From Planctomycetota bacterium (lineage in GTDB: Bacteria > Planctomycetota > Phycisphaerae > Sedimentisphaerales > Anaerobacaceae), in assembly GCA_023139715.1 (NCBI GenBank), contig JAGLNB010000029.1:1-7816 (forward strand): a DNA stretch of 7,816 nt, in the 5' to 3' direction. Made by a program: the position numbers and the translations under genes. The number at the start of each line of letters is the position of its first letter. Positions within the stretch are counted from its first letter, which is position 1. Below are positions 5,912 through 7,816 of the stretch, piece by piece. Under the pieces are notes generated by a model, which saw only the letters and a list, made by a program, of their open reading frames with translations, ran no database searches and was not told where the DNA came from.

Positions 5912-7392
5912 TATTTTTGTTTCAGTCGTTTCATTTTTTCGATTGTAGCTGTTGAGCTTTTTCCTTTGACCAGCGGAGCGAGAACCACTTTGCCGCCATA
6001 CGATTCAACAAATTTTTGGCCGACTACGCCTTTCTCCGCCCAGTCCTGGCCTTTGACCAATACGTTCGGCTTAATTTTTTCTATTAAGTTTTGCGGAGTC
6101 GGCTCGTCGAAAATTATTATGTAATCGACAGTTTCCATTGCCGTCAATACAGCGGCTCTGTCATATTGATTGTTGATTGGGCGACTTGGCCCTTTGATAG
6201 CTTTTACGGAACTGTTACTGTTCAACCCGACAACGAGTATGTTGCCTTGCTCCTTACAGAATTTTAGAAATTCGATATGGCCTCTGTGCACTACATCAAA
6301 GCAGCCGTTAGTAAAAACAATTTTATCATTTTGTTTTTTGTGCCAGTTTAGCTCGGTAGTTGATGAATCTCCGGTTCGCAGCTTTCCGGCCTTGCCGCGA
6401 TTTTCGCTTATTATTTCATTTATAATTTCTTCAATGGTTACAGTTGCAGTTCCGAATTTTTCCACTTCAATCCCGCCGGCTATATTGGATATTTGAACAG
6501 CTGTTTTGTAATCACAGCCGGCTGCAAGCGTGATGGCCAGCGTTGCCAGAACCATATCTCCGGCACCGGTTACATCGTAAACGCTTCTTGGAACAGTTGG
6601 TACTATCTCGCTGATTTTTGCTGTTTTAAGAAAAGCTCCTTCTTTGTCGAGCGTTACTATTGCGGCTTTCAGCTTTAATTGTTTTAGTAATTTTTCGGCT
6701 GCCTTTTCTGCTTCCTGTGAATTTTCTATTTCAAAGCCGACAGCTATTGCCGCTTCTCTTCGGTTTGGCGTAATCAGTGTTGCGTTTTTATATTTTGAGT
6801 AATCGCTTGTGGGCGATGGGTCAACGAGCACTTTTTTATTTTCTTTGTTTGCCAGCTCGAGCATTTCTTTGCAAACCGCCTCACTGAGCATGCCTTTGTT
6901 ATAGTCCTGCAAACAAATTAAATCGACCTGCTTTAGTTTGTCTTTGTATTGCTTCAGGATTGACTGGATTATTTCCTGCGATAGTGGAGCTGTTGATTCC
7001 TCGTCGATTCTCATTAGCTGCTGGCGATGGCGGTGTTGAGCCAGGCCTATAAGGCGTTTTTTGGATATTGTCGGATGGCTTTTAATTGCGAGCAGGCCGG
7101 TTGTATCGGCCTTTGCTTTTGTCAGCATCTTTTTTAACGTTTTACCGTTTTGGTCGTCTCCGATAATTCCGAGACAATACGGCTTTGCTCCAAGTGCTGC
7201 CAAATCAACAACAACTGAGCCGGCTCCGCCGCAGGTATGTTCAATCTTAGCCACTTTCAATACCGGCACAGGTGCTTCGGGACTTATTCTCAGCGCATCG
7301 CCGTAAATATAGCTGTCGAGCATAAAGTCGCCTACTACCAGAATTTTCGGCGAGCCGAGATTCGTTACTATTTTTAATAGCTTTTCGTACAT
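5911..7392 (-). CDS. hldE: bifunctional heptose-7-phosphate kinase / heptose-1-phosphate nucleotidyltransferase
   Basis: This 493-residue protein is full length for HldE (RfaE; E. coli form about 477). The N-terminal PfkB/ribokinase domain (about 1-325) makes heptose 1,7-bisphosphate: VVGDFMLDSYIYG (19-31), CGGAGSVVVDLAALG (54-68), a DPSP strand (191-194), TPNRREA (208-214) and the DVTGAGD motif (273-279) with D279 as catalytic base. A hydrophilic linker (about 326-355) leads to the nucleotidyltransferase domain (about 356-493), with TNGCFDVVHRGH (361-372; HxGH at 369-372) and the C-terminal KGKSSTATIEKM (476-487), which attaches AMP to heptose 1-phosphate. GmhB must act between its two reactions, and gmhB lies four genes downstream. 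It starts 8 nt after lpxK with only AT-rich sequence upstream, and overlaps gmhA by one base. Both active sites look intact. Confidence 0.96.
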   Translation of the reverse strand: MYEKLLKIVTNLGSPKILVVGDFMLDSYIYGDALRISPEAPVPVLKVAKIEHTCGGAGSVVVDLAALGAKPYCLGIIGDDQNGKTLKKMLTKAKADTTGLLAIKSHPTISKKRLIGLAQHRHRQQLMRIDEESTAPLSQEIIQSILKQYKDKLKQVDLICLQDYNKGMLSEAVCKEMLELANKENKKVLVDPSPTSDYSKYKNATLITPNRREAAIAVGFEIENSQEAEKAAEKLLKQLKLKAAIVTLDKEGAFLKTAKISEIVPTVPRSVYDVTGAGDMVLATLAITLAAGCDYKTAVQISNIAGGIEVEKFGTATVTIEEIINEIISENRGKAGKLRTGDSSTTELNWHKKQNDKIVFTNGCFDVVHRGHIEFLKFCKEQGNILVVGLNSNSSVKAIKGPSRPINNQYDRAAVLTAMETVDYIIIFDEPTPQNLIEKIKPNVLVKGQDWAEKGVVGQKFVESYGGKVVLAPLVKGKSSTATIEKMKRLKQK

Positions 7393-7400
7393 ATTATTTT

Positions 7401-7816
7401 TTATTTTCTGTTATTATCATTTGCCCAGATTTTACCTGCCAAAGTGTTTTCGAGCAATTTTATTATTTTATCTTCATTTTCGACAAATTCTAATTCAATA
7501 GCCAGATAAGCGAATTCGTTTTTCAATTTTGAAAAATCTTTTTGTGTTGTCAAAATCAAGTCAGCTTTTTTTTGCTCTGCCAGCTGATGTATTTCATTTA
7601 TGTCTTCATCTTTATATTGGTAATGGTCACTGTAAATTTTTGTTCCGGTTAAATTTGCGCCGAGTTTTTCAATCGTATTGAAAAATGCATCTGGATTTCC
7701 AATTCCGCAAAAAGCGAATACCTTTTTATCCTTTAATTGTTCAATACTGTCATTGCGAGAAGCGCAGCGACGAAGCAATCTCGGATTTTCAATGAGTTGA
7801 GATTGCTTTGCTTCCG
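7401..7816 (-). CDS. lpxK: lipid A 4'-kinase (tetraacyldisaccharide 4'-kinase), C-terminal part
   Basis: The reading frame is open to the right edge, so the N-terminal two thirds lie outside the window; LpxK is usually about 330 residues and about 137 are seen. LpxK phosphorylates the 4' position of the lipid A precursor at the cytoplasmic face of the inner membrane. Family landmarks: VFAFCGIGNPDAFFNTIEKL, with GIGNP at 7706-7692; SDHYQYKDEDI, with DHYQY at 7628-7614; and LILTTQKDFSKL, with TTQKD at 7550-7536 (Gln where TEKD is common). The ATP-binding P-loop and catalytic Asp are outside the window and cannot be checked. The first roughly 23 visible codons (to about 7748) do not look like LpxK but translate a palindromic repeat (LLRRCASRND), see that entry. 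A TTG at 7778 could be miscalled as a start; the frame continues upstream of it. The gene stops 8 nt before hldE, linking lipid A and heptose synthesis. Confidence 0.85.
   Translation of the reverse strand, partial: EAKQSQLIENPRLLRRCASRNDSIEQLKDKKVFAFCGIGNPDAFFNTIEKLGANLTGTKIYSDHYQYKDEDINEIHQLAEQKKADLILTTQKDFSKLKNEFAYLAIELEFVENEDKIIKLLENTLAGKIWANDNNRK
7748..7816. repeat. palindromic interspersed repeat inside the lpxK frame (cut by window edge)
   Basis: The plus strand reads TGTCATTGCGAGAAGCG from 7748, then AGCGACGAAGCAATCTC, then about 16 nt, then GAGATTGCTTTGCTTC. The arms 7773-7782 and 7799-7808 are a perfect 10-bp inverted repeat; allowing G-T pairs on the plus strand the stem reaches 7771-7784 with 7797-7810. 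The motif strongly resembles a repeat scattered in many unrelated bacterial genomes, whose translation gives peptides such as CASRND or EERSDEAI. The second arm seems to continue past the edge. Here it is translated in frame as part of lpxK. Left boundary 7748 is estimated from where LpxK-like sequence resumes. Confidence 0.7.

Noticed and set aside
5726..6124. Plus-strand open frame of 132 residues across the gmhA/hldE junction
   Set aside because: It overlaps two well-supported genes on the other strand and its composition (Cys, Phe, Ser rich) is typical of an antisense shadow.
7401..7778. Treating TTG at 7778 as the start of a 125-residue protein
   Set aside because: The frame continues upstream to the window edge, the codon lies inside a repeat, and the product is plainly the C-terminal part of LpxK.

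Overview
The window is one tightly packed minus-strand gene cluster for the lipopolysaccharide (LPS) inner core. It suggests a Gram-negative-type (diderm) bacterium with rather AT-rich DNA. Shine-Dalgarno sequences are mostly weak, and the HAD phosphatase and heptosyltransferase sequences look to me like those of Planctomycetota, perhaps Phycisphaerae. That placement is an impression from sequence style, not a proven assignment. No plus-strand gene is convincing, and no tRNA, rRNA, CRISPR array or transposase was seen.

In transcription order (right to left) the genes are: the 3' end of lpxK (lipid A 4'-kinase); hldE (bifunctional heptose-7-phosphate kinase / heptose-1-phosphate nucleotidyltransferase); gmhA (sedoheptulose-7-phosphate isomerase); a small coiled-coil lipoprotein; a short AsmA-like membrane protein; a gmhB-like HAD phosphatase fused to a two-helix membrane tail; waaF (ADP-heptose:LPS heptosyltransferase); a WaaP-like LPS core kinase; and a GT4 glycosyltransferase that runs off the left edge. 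Most junctions are short or overlapping (8 nt gap, 1 nt overlap, 15 nt gap, 4 nt overlap, 23 nt gap), which fits an operon. The larger gaps are 108 nt before the lipoprotein, 69 nt before the AsmA-like gene and 50 nt before waaF.

Together GmhA, HldE and GmhB would turn sedoheptulose 7-phosphate into ADP-D-glycero-beta-D-manno-heptose. WaaF would add heptose to the core, the WaaP-like kinase would phosphorylate it, and the GT4 enzyme would extend the sugar chain. The epimerase HldD is not in the window. LpxK links the cluster to lipid A synthesis. The lipoprotein and AsmA-like pair sit in the middle of the pathway and are candidates for envelope or lipid-transport functions.

The most unusual points are: (1) a palindromic repeat of a type usually found between genes lies in frame inside the lpxK reading frame at the right edge; (2) the GmhB domain is fused to a Pro/Gln/Lys-rich linker and two membrane helices; (3) that GmhB lacks two of the usual zinc cysteines and has Asn for Asp in HAD motif IV; and (4) an uncharacterised lipoprotein/AsmA-like pair is embedded in a heptose operon.
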